From an uncultured Cohaesibacter sp. (GTDB lineage: Bacteria > Pseudomonadota > Alphaproteobacteria > Rhizobiales > Cohaesibacteraceae), in contig NZ_OY821667.1 in NCBI RefSeq assembly GCF_963682185.1, positions 1,594,109 through 1,658,108 of the forward strand: a DNA stretch of 64,000 nt. The letters run 5' to 3'. Below the pieces are notes generated by a model. That model had not been told where the DNA came from. It ran no database searches and saw only the letters and a list, made by a program, of their open reading frames with translations. This document shows, one piece after another, positions 1 to 8,597 of this stretch (positions are counted from its first letter, which is position 1; the number at the start of each line of letters is the position of its first letter). A program made the position numbers and the translations under genes.

Positions 1-741
1 CGTGAAGGCTATGAAACCCTGCTGAACACCAACATTGGCCAGGAACTGGACCATATGGGCCGTTTCCTCAACATGGTCGTGGACTACAAGCATAAGATCG
101 GCTTCAAGGGCACCATTCTTGTTGAGCCGAAACCTCAGGAACCAAGCAAGCATCAGTATGACTTCGATGCAGCAACCTGCATCGGCTTCCTGCGCAAATA
201 TGGTCTGGAAGGTGAGGTCAAACTGAACCTCGAACAGGGCCATGCCATTCTTGCCGGCCACAGCTTCGAACACGAAATCGCCGTTGCAGCTGCCGACAAT
301 ATGCTCGGTTCCATCGACATGAACCGCAACGACTATCAGTCTGGCTGGGATACCGACCAGTTCCCGAACAACACCCCTGAAGTGGCTCTGGCTTACTTCC
401 ACATCCTCAAATCAGGTGGCTTCACGACAGGCGGCACCAACTTTGACGCCAAACTGCGCCGTCAGTCGCTGGATGCAGAAGATCTGGTTGCCGGTCATAT
501 CGGTGGCATGGATATCTGCGCCCGCGGCCTCAAGGCTGCTGCTGCCATGCTCGAAGATGGCGGTATGGAAGCGGCTCTCAAAGAGCGCTATGCCGACTGG
601 GACAAAGACGTCAACAAGGACATGCTGGCAAACGGTACGCTGGAAAGCATTTTCGAGCGCGTTCTCAAAGACGACATCAATCCAGAGCCTCGCTCCGGTA
701 AACAAGAAAAACTGGAAAACCTGGTCAACCGGTTCGTTTGA
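1..741 (+). CDS. xylA: Xylose isomerase, C-terminal part (5' end outside window)
   Basis: XylA interconverts D-xylose and D-xylulose in the cytoplasm with divalent metal ions, the first step of the isomerase pathway of xylose use. The frame is open from base 1, so the gene starts upstream of the window; about 246 C-terminal residues of a protein usually near 435 are present. The family stretch [11 protein letters not shown] opens the fragment, followed by [14 protein letters not shown] and the metal-site region NLEQGHA and GSIDMNRND, with a GGTNFDAK segment and family-type C-terminus. It faces the sugar ABC operon tail to tail and is followed directly by a strong terminator. Identification is secure; the promoter and N-terminus cannot be seen. 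Confidence 0.97.
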   Translation, partial: REGYETLLNTNIGQELDHMGRFLNMVVDYKHKIGFKGTILVEPKPQEPSKHQYDFDAATCIGFLRKYGLEGEVKLNLEQGHAILAGHSFEHEIAVAAADNMLGSIDMNRNDYQSGWDTDQFPNNTPEVALAYFHILKSGGFTTGGTNFDAKLRRQSLDAEDLVAGHIGGMDICARGLKAAAAMLEDGGMEAALKERYADWDKDVNKDMLANGTLESIFERVLKDDINPEPRSGKQEKLENLVNRFV

Positions 742-770
742 TAGAAATCCAGTCCTCCTCCCGAAAACTG

Positions 771-803
771 AAAACGGAGCGGCCACGCCGCCCCGTTTTT
801 TTT
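771..803 (+). terminator. Rho-independent terminator of xylA
   Basis: A hairpin starts 30 bases after the xylA stop: AAAACGG and GCGGC pair with GCCGC and CCGTTTT across the loop CAC, with one A/C mismatch, and an eight-T run follows. Because the upstream arm begins with A residues it could also act weakly on the converging minus-strand operon. Confidence 0.88.
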
Positions 804-918
804 CTTGCCCCATTTGCTCATCTGGCAGTTTGGTTTCTTCGGCTCTTTCGCATCAGAAGGAAAAGAAGACCGAATGAGCAACACGGCGCCTCCTGCAAAC
901 AGCAGAGTGATTGCTTCA

Positions 919-1974
919 TCATTCACGCGGCAAAGCCAGCCCTGCCTCATCAAAGAAATGCAGCTTGTCAGGATTGAAAATCAGCCCGACCTCATCGCCC
1001 GGTTCCACAGCGGCATCACCATCAAGGCGCACACCAATAGCACCGAGCCCGCCACAATCGACCAGCAGATGGGTATCCGAGCCGAGATATTCGACAATAT
1101 CAACCACGCCGTCGCACTGGCCCTCGCCCTTCTCGCCTATCGAAATGGCTTCAGGCCGCACACCGATATGGCTGGCCACGCCGGGCTGGGTTTGCGAGCC
1201 GCCGCGCGCGCCTTCCAGCAGGTAATTATCTCCTTGGGTCGTGCAAGGCATGATATTCATCTTCGGCGAGCCGATAAACTGAGCCACAAACAGGTTCCCC
1301 GGCCGTTCATAGAGCGTGCGCGGTGAGCCGACCTGCTCGATAATACCATCGCGCAACACCACGATACGGTCAGCCAGCGTCATGGCTTCCACCTGATCGT
1401 GGGTCACATAGATCATGGTCGCCTTCAGCTCCCGATGCAGCTTGGCCAGCTCGTAACGCATTTCCACCCGCAGCGCAGCATCAAGGTTCGATAGAGGTTC
1501 GTCAAACATGAAGGCCGTCGGATTACGCACGATGGATCGGCCAATGGCAACGCGCTGGCGCTGCCCGCCGGAAAGCTCCTTGGGCTTGCGATCGAGATAA
1601 GTCTCCAGCTTCAGCGCACGCGCCGCTTCATTGACCTTTTCCTCGATCTCAGCCTTGGGCGTTCCCGCCGTTTTCAGGCCGAAGCCCATATTGTCGCGCA
1701 CATTCATATGCGGATAAAGCGCATAGGACTGGAACACCATGGCCAGCCCGCGAGAGGCTGGTGGGTCGGCGGTGACATTGCGCCCCTCAATCAGTATCTC
1801 ACCGCGAGAGCACTCCTCCAGTCCCGCGATGGTTCTGAGCAAGGTGGATTTGCCACAGCCCGATGGTCCGACAAAAATGATGAACTCCCCCTCCTCGATG
1901 GCCAGATCAACGCCTTTGATGACTTGCAGTTCACCAAACCATTTCTCTACCGCCTTGAGTTCAATCGATGCCAT
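919..1974 (-). CDS. Sugar ABC transporter ATP-binding protein (MalK/UgpC type)
   Basis: This is the cytoplasmic ATPase that powers the importer formed by the two permeases encoded upstream. The 351-residue product has Walker A GPSGCGKS (about residues 36-43), Q-loop [10 protein letters not shown], signature LSGGQRQ (134-140), Walker B with FDEP (157-160), H-loop THDQ (191-194) and a C-terminal TOBE-like regulatory region, the layout of the MalK/UgpC group. I start it at the ATG at 1974, because the AGGGGAGG ribosome site lies just upstream; an ATG seven codons earlier would put that site inside the gene. It is the last gene of the LacI operon, one base after the glycosidase stop. Substrate is not readable from this subunit. 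Confidence 0.93.
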   Translation of the reverse strand: MASIELKAVEKWFGELQVIKGVDLAIEEGEFIIFVGPSGCGKSTLLRTIAGLEECSRGEILIEGRNVTADPPASRGLAMVFQSYALYPHMNVRDNMGFGLKTAGTPKAEIEEKVNEAARALKLETYLDRKPKELSGGQRQRVAIGRSIVRNPTAFMFDEPLSNLDAALRVEMRYELAKLHRELKATMIYVTHDQVEAMTLADRIVVLRDGIIEQVGSPRTLYERPGNLFVAQFIGSPKMNIMPCTTQGDNYLLEGARGGSQTQPGVASHIGVRPEAISIGEKGEGQCDGVVDIVEYLGSDTHLLVDCGGLGAIGVRLDGDAAVEPGDEVGLIFNPDKLHFFDEAGLALPRE

Positions 1975-1975
1975 G

Positions 1976-3235
1976 CTAGAACCTCCCCTTTGCATGCGGG
2001 CCCGCCCAGGTCAGCCAGATCGAAGCTGTCCAGGTGAATTTGTCACCGCCCGCCGGTGTCCCGTCGACAGGACTGAAATATTCATAGAAACCATGCTCGG
2101 TAATCAGATCGCGCGTATCCCTGCGCAAGCGACCCGCCAGCTGCGTCAAGCCGCGTTCATTGAGCCCGATGCCGATCAGCGCATTGATGATGCCCCAGAC
2201 CGGCCCGCGCCAATAGCGCAGATGCTCAAACTTCTCATCGCGCGGATCATAGGACGGCACCCCGAAGGTCACCTTTTGCAGAATGTCCTCCAGATGGGCT
2301 TTCATCGTCTCATTGTCGATGCCCGCATACCAGCAAAGGAATGAGGCCGAGCTGAGCGATCCGGTGAATTCACCGCTCCTGAGGTCAATGCTGTCATAGT
2401 AGCCAGCCGGGTTCCAGTGATTGCGCACCCCTTCTTCCAGCTCAGCGATCCAGCCTTCGATCTCCGGTGTCAGATGGTCAAGATCCATTGCAATCTGCAA
2501 CAGGTCACGACAGGCCCTCAGGAAGATGAAGGTCATCCCCACATCGGCTACGCGGAAAGGCGATCCTTCGCGGATCTTCTCCTCATCCCAGCCGCTTTCA
2601 CGCCCGTAATAGAGCATCTTGAGATAACGGTCATAATCTTCCTTCTTGGGGCGCATGGAAGGATCAACATGGCTAGTGTCCCGACGGGTATATTCCCCCA
2701 CGCCTTCGGTGGAAACGGCTGCCATGGCGCTATCCCAATCAACCGCATTGTCGCGGCCGCTTTCCCACGGATGGGTGATGGCCACCATGCCCCGCTCGAC
2801 CCGGCTTTTCATGAACCAGCGATGCCAGCTGACAAGACGCCCGTAAATAAGCTCCATATGCACCCGCCCGTAACGCTTATCCTGCTCATAAATTGAGCGA
2901 ATGAGCGTTGCGGCAACAGGAGGCTGCGTAATACCTGACGTATGCGGCACCCGATCCACGCCCCAGACATCCGGTCCGGGGAAGTAGCCATCGGCCCTCT
3001 TGTGGAAGATAATGTGCGGCACCATGCCCGTATCCCACTGCCCGGTGAAGAGCGTGTGGATCTCGAACCAGGCCCTTTTGACATCAAAAGAGGAAAAGCC
3101 CCATGCTGCAAAGCAGGAATCCCAGTTCCATTGATAAGGATACAGCCCCGCTGTGGGCACCGTGTATCCCCCGCGATCGTTTTGTCGCAGGATCCGGCGC
3201 GCTTGTCGGTCCAGTTTATCGTCTGAGATAGCCAT
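1976..3235 (-). CDS. GH63/MGH1-like glycoside hydrolase, cytoplasmic
   Basis: The 419-residue product resembles the (alpha/alpha)6-barrel glycosidases of family GH63, in particular the bacterial MGH1 type that includes glucosyl- and mannosylglycerate hydrolases. Visible family patterns are [15 protein letters not shown] near residue 33, GMVPHI near 70, [11 protein letters not shown] at 157-167 and HGFYEYFSP near 381-389; the acids in the last two are the likely catalytic pair (inference from family layout). No signal peptide is present, so it would act in the cytoplasm on imported glycoside. It lies in the ABC transporter operon, 8 bases after the second permease and 1 base before the ATPase. 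Substrate could be glucosylglycerate, mannosylglycerate, trehalose-like or another alpha-glucoside. Confidence 0.8.
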   Translation of the reverse strand: MAISDDKLDRQARRILRQNDRGGYTVPTAGLYPYQWNWDSCFAAWGFSSFDVKRAWFEIHTLFTGQWDTGMVPHIIFHKRADGYFPGPDVWGVDRVPHTSGITQPPVAATLIRSIYEQDKRYGRVHMELIYGRLVSWHRWFMKSRVERGMVAITHPWESGRDNAVDWDSAMAAVSTEGVGEYTRRDTSHVDPSMRPKKEDYDRYLKMLYYGRESGWDEEKIREGSPFRVADVGMTFIFLRACRDLLQIAMDLDHLTPEIEGWIAELEEGVRNHWNPAGYYDSIDLRSGEFTGSLSSASFLCWYAGIDNETMKAHLEDILQKVTFGVPSYDPRDEKFEHLRYWRGPVWGIINALIGIGLNERGLTQLAGRLRRDTRDLITEHGFYEYFSPVDGTPAGGDKFTWTASIWLTWAGPHAKGRF

Positions 3236-3243
3236 TAATCAAA

Positions 3244-4443
3244 TCATCCTTTAACAGAGCCTGCGGTCAGGCCTTTGGTCATGAAGCGCTCAAGCCCGAG
3301 GAACAGCGCAAGAATTGGCAGTGTTGCAATCACTGCCCCGGCCATCAAGTGCTGTCGAGGCACCTCGGAAGAATTGAGCATTGTAACGCCGCGCGTTAGC
3401 GTGAATTTGCTCGGATCATCAAGCAGCATGAAGGCGAGCAGAAACTCGTTCCACGCAATCATGAATACATAAAGCGAAACTGATGCCAGAGCGGGAAGTG
3501 ATAACGGTAATGTGATCTGCCAGATGACTCCAAGCCGGGAAAGCCCATCCATAAGCCCGGCCTCCTCGATTTCAGCAGGAAGACCGCGGAAATAGCCCTG
3601 CAGCATATAGAGCGAGACCGGAATGGTCGTCACCGGATAGATCAGCAACAGGCCAAACAGCGAGTTGCGCAACCCGAACATGGAGAATCCCACATAGATC
3701 GGCAGCGCCAGAACAATCATCGGCACCATATAGATCAGCAGGATCGAGCGAGACAATACAGCCTGCCCCTTGAAGCGCAGCCGCGCCACGGCATAGGCAC
3801 CTGGCACACTGAAAAGCAGGGTCACAAACACCGTCGCAACGGACACGGAGAAAGAGATAAGGAGATAGCGCCCGAAATTATGCTCAACGAAAAGCTCCTT
3901 ATAGGAGCGCAACAGCCCCCATCCCTTGTCCCAATCAAGCGAGAAATCCAACGGATTGAGCAGCAAGGCCTGCTGCCCCTTCACCGACGTCATCAGCATC
4001 ACATAAAAGGGCACGACAACGATAGCGGTGAAGAAGACATAGCCAAAACCGGTCAGAAACCGCACGATCCCCTCTTCAAACTGGTGCCGCGTGAGCCTGC
4101 CTGCTGGCATCCCCTTCATCATCACACTCAGCGGAACAGAAAGCCCGAAAACCAGAACCAACACACCAATACCCTGCGCAAAGCTCTTTTCAGAGAGGCT
4201 TATGCCGAAGGGCTGCATGAGACTGACCCCGAGCACCAACGCAAAGCTGATGAGAATGCCGAGCAAACGGCTGGGCACATAAAGCGCCACCAGCCCCACG
4301 GCAGCCCCTTGCACAATGGCTGCAAGCCAGACCGGATGCACCGGCAGGCCGGTTGAAAAGGCCATAACGATGGTCAGGCATACGATGATGGTAAGGCTCC
4401 ATAACACGCCAACCACGGCGGCGAGCAGATATCCCTTTTTCAT
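3244..4443 (-). CDS. ABC sugar permease, MalG type, with extra N-terminal membrane segments
   Basis: This is the second membrane subunit of the importer. The C-terminal two thirds of the 399-residue product is a normal MalG-like permease: its first core segment is near residue 130, and the ATPase-coupling EAA loop (EIEEAGLMDGLSRLG) is at about 291-305. The N-terminal 110 residues are unusual: they add about four hydrophobic segments (roughly 5-30, 37-57, 59-80 and 88-110) not found in ordinary MalG proteins of about 280-300 residues. The start at 4443 is preferred because AAGGGAGGG lies directly ahead and the ATG overlaps the stop of the upstream permease by 4 bases (ATGA), implying translational coupling. 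Confidence 0.88.
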   Translation of the reverse strand: MKKGYLLAAVVGVLWSLTIIVCLTIVMAFSTGLPVHPVWLAAIVQGAAVGLVALYVPSRLLGILISFALVLGVSLMQPFGISLSEKSFAQGIGVLVLVFGLSVPLSVMMKGMPAGRLTRHQFEEGIVRFLTGFGYVFFTAIVVVPFYVMLMTSVKGQQALLLNPLDFSLDWDKGWGLLRSYKELFVEHNFGRYLLISFSVSVATVFVTLLFSVPGAYAVARLRFKGQAVLSRSILLIYMVPMIVLALPIYVGFSMFGLRNSLFGLLLIYPVTTIPVSLYMLQGYFRGLPAEIEEAGLMDGLSRLGVIWQITLPLSLPALASVSLYVFMIAWNEFLLAFMLLDDPSKFTLTRGVTMLNSSEVPRQHLMAGAVIATLPILALFLGLERFMTKGLTAGSVKG

Positions 4444-5729
4444 AGCCCTTCCTCCCTTGAAATGAACCGGAAGAAGAAGAATGAGAAGGCCAGAAGGCAC
4501 CCGAAGATGACCACAGCGACCGCAGCCCCCGCGCCAATATTGGAAATGGCAAAGGCCTGCTCATACACATTCACGGTCAACGTCCGTGTTCCCGCATTGC
4601 CGCCCGTCATCAGGAAGATGTCATCGAACTTGTTGAACGTCCAGATGAAGCGCAACAGAAACAGCACCGAAAGAATGCCCATCAATTGCGGCAGCGAGAG
4701 ATAGTAGAATTTCTGGAAAGGCGATGCCCCATCCATATCGGCCGCCTCATAGATGTCGTGATCTATCGACTGCATCCGCGCCAGAATAAACAGGAAGGAA
4801 AGCGGGAAATAGCGCCAGATTTCAAACGCCGTCACGGTAAACAAAGCCAGAGGCCGCTGCCCGAAAAAGTTGATCGGCGTCTCAATCAACCCCATTTGCA
4901 CCAGCAGCGCATTGAATGAGCCCGAGAATGGATCCAGCAACGTCACCCATGTAAAGGCAACCGCGATAACCGGCGCCACATAGGGAAACAAAAACAGCCC
5001 GCGCAAAATGCCTTGTCCGGTAAAACTCTTGTTGAGCATCAAGGCGGCGAGCATGCCAACCACAAGCGCTCCGATGGTGCCGACCACGGTGTAGAACAAC
5101 GTCACCCAAAGCACTTCGAGAAATTCACCACTGTCGAAGACAGAGCGAAAGTTGTCCCATGTGAAGGTCAGGTTGAACAGATCAGAACTCGCATTGCCCG
5201 TCATGATCGGCTCTGTGTCACGCACATTCACATCGCTATTGATGAAGGCCTCCTGGGCCACGGCCTCAATAAGCAATCTTTCCCGATGGCCAGCCTCCCA
5301 ATCGCCCAGATTGCAAGAGAGCTGCCCTGCGGCGAGCGTGCAGCGCTCATCCAGAGACACCGGTTCAAGGCCAGCAGGCCAGACATCGGACATGGTGACA
5401 TTGGCAATCGGCTTCTCACGCGAAGAGTTTGTCAGACGATATTCAATCGTCACCGTATCCCCCGCAGCGGACACCTTGCCCCGCATACGCTCATAGACAT
5501 CGGGCGTCGTGGGTCTGAGGTCGCTCAAACCGATCGGTTTGGCACTGATCCAGAAGATCGCCAACAAGGGGAGAATGATGACCAGAGCCACGCTCAAAAG
5601 CGTCGGCGTCAGCAACCCCCAGGCAAGGCGCGCTTCTCTCTTGGCCAGAGGTCCGGATCGTGGAGGGGCGAGCGCAGTGGGCTGGTGCCCTGCTCCCGCA
5701 GAACTGTTTGGATAGTCAGTGGTCGACAT
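4440..5729 (-). CDS. ABC sugar permease, MalF type, with DUF11-like periplasmic insert
   Basis: This is the first membrane subunit of the importer, 429 residues against about 300 for most members. One segment (about 37-62) is followed by a 140-residue periplasmic loop and then the usual core segments from about 205, with the EAA loop YEAADMDGASPFQKF. The loop at about 91-170 reads like a DUF11/conserved-repeat beta-sandwich: VTIEYRLTNSS, then VTMSDVWPAGLEPVS, then two cysteines (130 and 139) around LAAGQLS, then LGDWEAGHRERLLIEA. MalF of E. coli also carries a periplasmic P2 insert that contacts the binding protein, but of a different fold, so a docking role is an inference. GGAG lies 9 bases before the ATG. 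Confidence 0.88.
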   Translation of the reverse strand: MSTTDYPNSSAGAGHQPTALAPPRSGPLAKREARLAWGLLTPTLLSVALVIILPLLAIFWISAKPIGLSDLRPTTPDVYERMRGKVSAAGDTVTIEYRLTNSSREKPIANVTMSDVWPAGLEPVSLDERCTLAAGQLSCNLGDWEAGHRERLLIEAVAQEAFINSDVNVRDTEPIMTGNASSDLFNLTFTWDNFRSVFDSGEFLEVLWVTLFYTVVGTIGALVVGMLAALMLNKSFTGQGILRGLFLFPYVAPVIAVAFTWVTLLDPFSGSFNALLVQMGLIETPINFFGQRPLALFTVTAFEIWRYFPLSFLFILARMQSIDHDIYEAADMDGASPFQKFYYLSLPQLMGILSVLFLLRFIWTFNKFDDIFLMTGGNAGTRTLTVNVYEQAFAISNIGAGAAVAVVIFGCLLAFSFFFFRFISREEGL

Positions 5730-5750
5730 GAGAAGAGGCTCCGCTTATCA

Positions 5751-5777
5751 CACCGGGCAACGACAAGCCGCCCGGTG
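5751..5777 (-). other. mRNA hairpin between binding-protein and permease genes
   Basis: CACCGGGC pairs perfectly with GCCCGGTG across an 11-base loop, in the 70-base gap between the binding-protein stop and the first permease. No T-run follows on the minus strand. Such hairpins commonly protect the 3' end of binding-protein mRNA and lower expression of downstream permeases; that role is inferred. Confidence 0.6.
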
Positions 5778-5799
5778 CAAACAGTTTCAAGTCAATACC

Positions 5800-7164
5800 T
5801 TATTGAATTTTCGACAGTTCCTCGTTCAACGAGGCAACAGCTTCTTCCGCCCCGATGACACCATCGGTGTATTTGCGGACAATCTGGTTAAAGACCTGGG
5901 CATTGATCATTTTCGAAGCCAGAGCCAGTTGACCTTCCTTGACGCCCCAACGCTGGGCGACATCCAGACCGGAGACTATTTCCTTGATCATCTCTTCCGG
6001 ATAGAGATCAGCAAGCGGTTTCTTGCGGTCCACACCGACCGGTAGAGTAGACCAGAGATCAACGAATTTGGTCGGGTTATCAGCATCCCCACGACGAACC
6101 GGGAATTTGCCTTCCGGAGCAATCGCCAAAGTCTGGGAGTAGCCTTGATTCATCGAATATTCGACGAATTTTTCAGCCGCTTCGATGTCGGCATCAGTGG
6201 TAATGCCGAAGAAGTTGGTGCTTGCCCATGCAGCACCATCAGGATTGGAAGGGCCTGCAAAATTGGTCACAATGCCGGTTTTAGAAGCCAATTCAGGGCT
6301 GGTTGGATCATCATTGATAGCCGGAGGAGCGGAATCCCTGAGGCCTGCCAGTTCGTCAAGAATGAACGGCGACCAGATGATCATCGCAGCCTTGCCAGCA
6401 AAATAGAGTTCACGGGACTGTTTCCAATAGAGCTCGCCCGGAGGGGAAGCCTTCACAACAGACTTGTAGAAGTCGAGCACTTCGGTGGTTTTCTTCACAT
6501 CAAGTGGTTTGAATCCGTCTTTGTCGACAGGAGACACACCGTTGGCAAGGAAGACATGCTCAAGAACCTGACTCATAAAACTGTCATCCACCTTGGTGGC
6601 AGCTACGAAGCCGTACATTTCAGGCGGATTGTGCAGCGCCTTGATAGCGGCTTCCACATCAGCATAGGTGTTGGGCGCCTTCAGACCCTTCGCATCGAAG
6701 AGGTCCTTGCGATAGACGATCATCTGTGTCCAGCCGTCCGCCGGAACCGAAGCATAGCCCTCTTTGAGTGCGACCATACCAAGAGTACCCGAAGCAAAAG
6801 TCTCCGTACCAAGATTTTCAAGCACTTCCGTGGCAGCATAGCTATCGAGAATACCAGCTTCCACCCAAGGCAAGGCTTGCTCTAGAGGGTGATAAATGAC
6901 ATCCGGCAAGTCACCGGCAGCATAAGCCGCCGTCGCGCGCGTCCCTAGCTCCTTTTCCGTTACCGGAATCACCTCAACGGAAATGCCGGTTTCAGCCTCG
7001 AAATCCTTGGCCATTTCCTGCTGCCGAGCCAGACGCGGGGTCTGCTCTTCGGTCGTCCAGAAACGGATACCTTCGGCCGAAGCCGTCACCATGGTGCATC
7101 CAAGAGCAAGCGCTGTCCCAACCATGAGACCGGTCAAGCGTTTGCTGCCTAAAGATAATGTCAT
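5800..7164 (-). CDS. Periplasmic sugar-binding protein of the ABC importer (family 1)
   Basis: This 454-residue secreted protein captures the substrate and delivers it to the permeases. The N-terminus has lysine/arginine, then a hydrophobic stretch LTGLMVGTALALG and a likely signal peptidase I site at ASA/EG. The mature part has features of family 1 solute-binding proteins, such as FEAETGISVEVIPV near the start and GKAAMIIWSPF in the hinge/lobe region. I start it at the ATG at 7164, eight bases after GGGAGG. It is 36 bases downstream of the lacI-type gene and is the first transporter gene of the operon. The ligand cannot be named; the glycosidase in the operon suggests a small alpha-glycoside. 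Confidence 0.92.
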   Translation of the reverse strand: MTLSLGSKRLTGLMVGTALALGCTMVTASAEGIRFWTTEEQTPRLARQQEMAKDFEAETGISVEVIPVTEKELGTRATAAYAAGDLPDVIYHPLEQALPWVEAGILDSYAATEVLENLGTETFASGTLGMVALKEGYASVPADGWTQMIVYRKDLFDAKGLKAPNTYADVEAAIKALHNPPEMYGFVAATKVDDSFMSQVLEHVFLANGVSPVDKDGFKPLDVKKTTEVLDFYKSVVKASPPGELYWKQSRELYFAGKAAMIIWSPFILDELAGLRDSAPPAINDDPTSPELASKTGIVTNFAGPSNPDGAAWASTNFFGITTDADIEAAEKFVEYSMNQGYSQTLAIAPEGKFPVRRGDADNPTKFVDLWSTLPVGVDRKKPLADLYPEEMIKEIVSGLDVAQRWGVKEGQLALASKMINAQVFNQIVRKYTDGVIGAEEAVASLNEELSKIQ

Positions 7165-7200
7165 TGTCAAACCTCCCAAATTACAACACTGAAAATAAGT

Positions 7201-8277
7201 TCAAGCGGATCGAATGACCGGCGGGCCATCCGATGCCCGCGCAATCAATTGCGCCTCCCCCAACTGGCGAAGCGATTCAGGCGCGTCCCCCTGGATACGC
7301 CTGATGAGCAGGTCAGCGAGGCGTTCCCCCGCTTCCCTGTTATCGACGAAAAAGCTGGTAAGTGGCGGGGATGCATATTCCCCCTCAGCTATACCGTCGT
7401 AAGAAATGATCGACAGATCACTGCCAATCATCAGCTGCCTGTCATGGGCAGCCCGATAAACACCCAGCGCGGCGAGATCGACCGCGCAGATAATCGCCGT
7501 TGGCCTTTCAGGCAGATCCAGCAGGATCGCCCCCTCCCGAGCGCCATCCCTGCGGGTCACGGCATCATGGCGAACCAGACAGTCCTCATAGGGGAGTCCT
7601 GCCTTTTTCAAACCCTCGCAATAGCCCTCATAGCGCACCTTGGCATACATGTAGCGCTCCAGCCCGTTGATGAAACCAATGCGCACATGCCCCATGCCAA
7701 CCAGCCGCAACACCGCCTCTTGCATGGCCTTGGCAGCATCGATGTCATACCAGCCACACTCCGTATCATCCCCCGTGCGCCCAAACATGATGAAGGGAAC
7801 ATGCGCCTTGACCAGATAATGCACCCGAGGATCTTCGATGCGTGTGCGCGGCAGGATAAAGCCATCCACCGTATGCTCGTCGCTCAGGCGCTTGATTGTC
7901 GTCAGCACGCCCAGCGCATGATTTGCGGTTGCCACAGTCAGGGTCCAATTATCCTGACTGGCTCGCCGCGAAATCCCGTCAATAAAATCGGCAAGAAACG
8001 GCCGGTGCCCGTCATGGCTATCCGCATTGAGCACCATGCCGAGCGACCGCACCAGACCGGTGCGAATGGCCTGCGCGTGAATCATCGGCTTGTAGCCAAG
8101 TTCCTGCGCCGTGCGCTGGACTTTCAGACGCGTATGTTCCGCGATATCCGAATAGCCATTCAGCGCCCTGGAAACAGTGCTCTTGGAAATACCCAAGGCA
8201 TAGGCCACTTCCTTGATGGTCACGCGTGATTTTTTGCTCTGACGCCCCTTGCCGTCATGTTCTTCAGACTTGTGCAC
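7201..8277 (-). CDS. LacI-family repressor of the ABC/glycosidase operon
   Basis: This 358-residue DNA-binding protein has the LacI helix-turn-helix (VTIKEVAYALGISKSTVSRALNGY) near its N-terminus, with the hinge helix region HAQAIRTG, followed by a periplasmic-binding-protein-like effector domain. The start is read as GTG at 8277, five bases after GGGAGG; a TTG six codons upstream would engulf that site. It is the first gene of the six-gene operon, and two palindromes of LacI-operator form lie just upstream, so autoregulation and repression of the whole operon are likely. The inducer is probably the transported sugar or its hydrolysis product. Confidence 0.92.
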   Translation of the reverse strand: MHKSEEHDGKGRQSKKSRVTIKEVAYALGISKSTVSRALNGYSDIAEHTRLKVQRTAQELGYKPMIHAQAIRTGLVRSLGMVLNADSHDGHRPFLADFIDGISRRASQDNWTLTVATANHALGVLTTIKRLSDEHTVDGFILPRTRIEDPRVHYLVKAHVPFIMFGRTGDDTECGWYDIDAAKAMQEAVLRLVGMGHVRIGFINGLERYMYAKVRYEGYCEGLKKAGLPYEDCLVRHDAVTRRDGAREGAILLDLPERPTAIICAVDLAALGVYRAAHDRQLMIGSDLSIISYDGIAEGEYASPPLTSFFVDNREAGERLADLLIRRIQGDAPESLRQLGEAQLIARASDGPPVIRSA

Positions 8278-8304
8278 GGCATCCTCCCGCGCCAAGTCTG
8301 CTTT

Positions 8305-8320
8305 CCGAAACCGGTTTCGG
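8305..8320 (-). promoter_or_regulatory. LacI-type operator O1
   Basis: The perfect 16-base palindrome CCGAAACCGGTTTCGG lies 28 bases upstream of the repressor start. It has the central CG and GAAA/TTTC arms typical of LacI-family operators. Binding by the adjacent LacI-type protein is inferred. Confidence 0.75.
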
Positions 8321-8387
8321 CAACCACCAGTATATTCACCTTTTGGCTAACCACCCAAATCAGGCATCTCATTGAAAGAAAAGGACC

Positions 8388-8399
8388 GAAATCGATTTC
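8388..8399 (-). promoter_or_regulatory. LacI-type operator O2
   Basis: The perfect 12-base palindrome GAAATCGATTTC is centred 81 bases from the first operator and has the same GAAA-N4-TTTC layout. The pair could be bridged by a repressor tetramer or flank the promoter of the operon. Confidence 0.65.
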
Positions 8400-8597
8400 A
8401 CGAAAAGGTTCCGACACTGCGCCTGCGCAATCCGATTTTGCCAGTTTGCTCAAAAAATTAGCAATTGCCCACGAATTCCCCACCAGCTTTCTTTCGCACC
8501 TGCGAAAGGCTCCGGCGCAATCTATCCAACTCTGGGGAAAACAGACTTTTGACCTGCCAAAAACCGATATCCGGCACGCATCCGCAAACGAAATCCG

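Noticed and set aside
5013-5858. A 281-codon plus-strand frame over the MalF-type gene
   Set aside because: It overlaps a certain permease gene on the other strand and reads as Arg/His-rich nonsense.
7249-8229. A 326-codon plus-strand frame opposite the LacI-type gene
   Set aside because: It covers the regulator including its helix-turn-helix codons and shows no protein family features.
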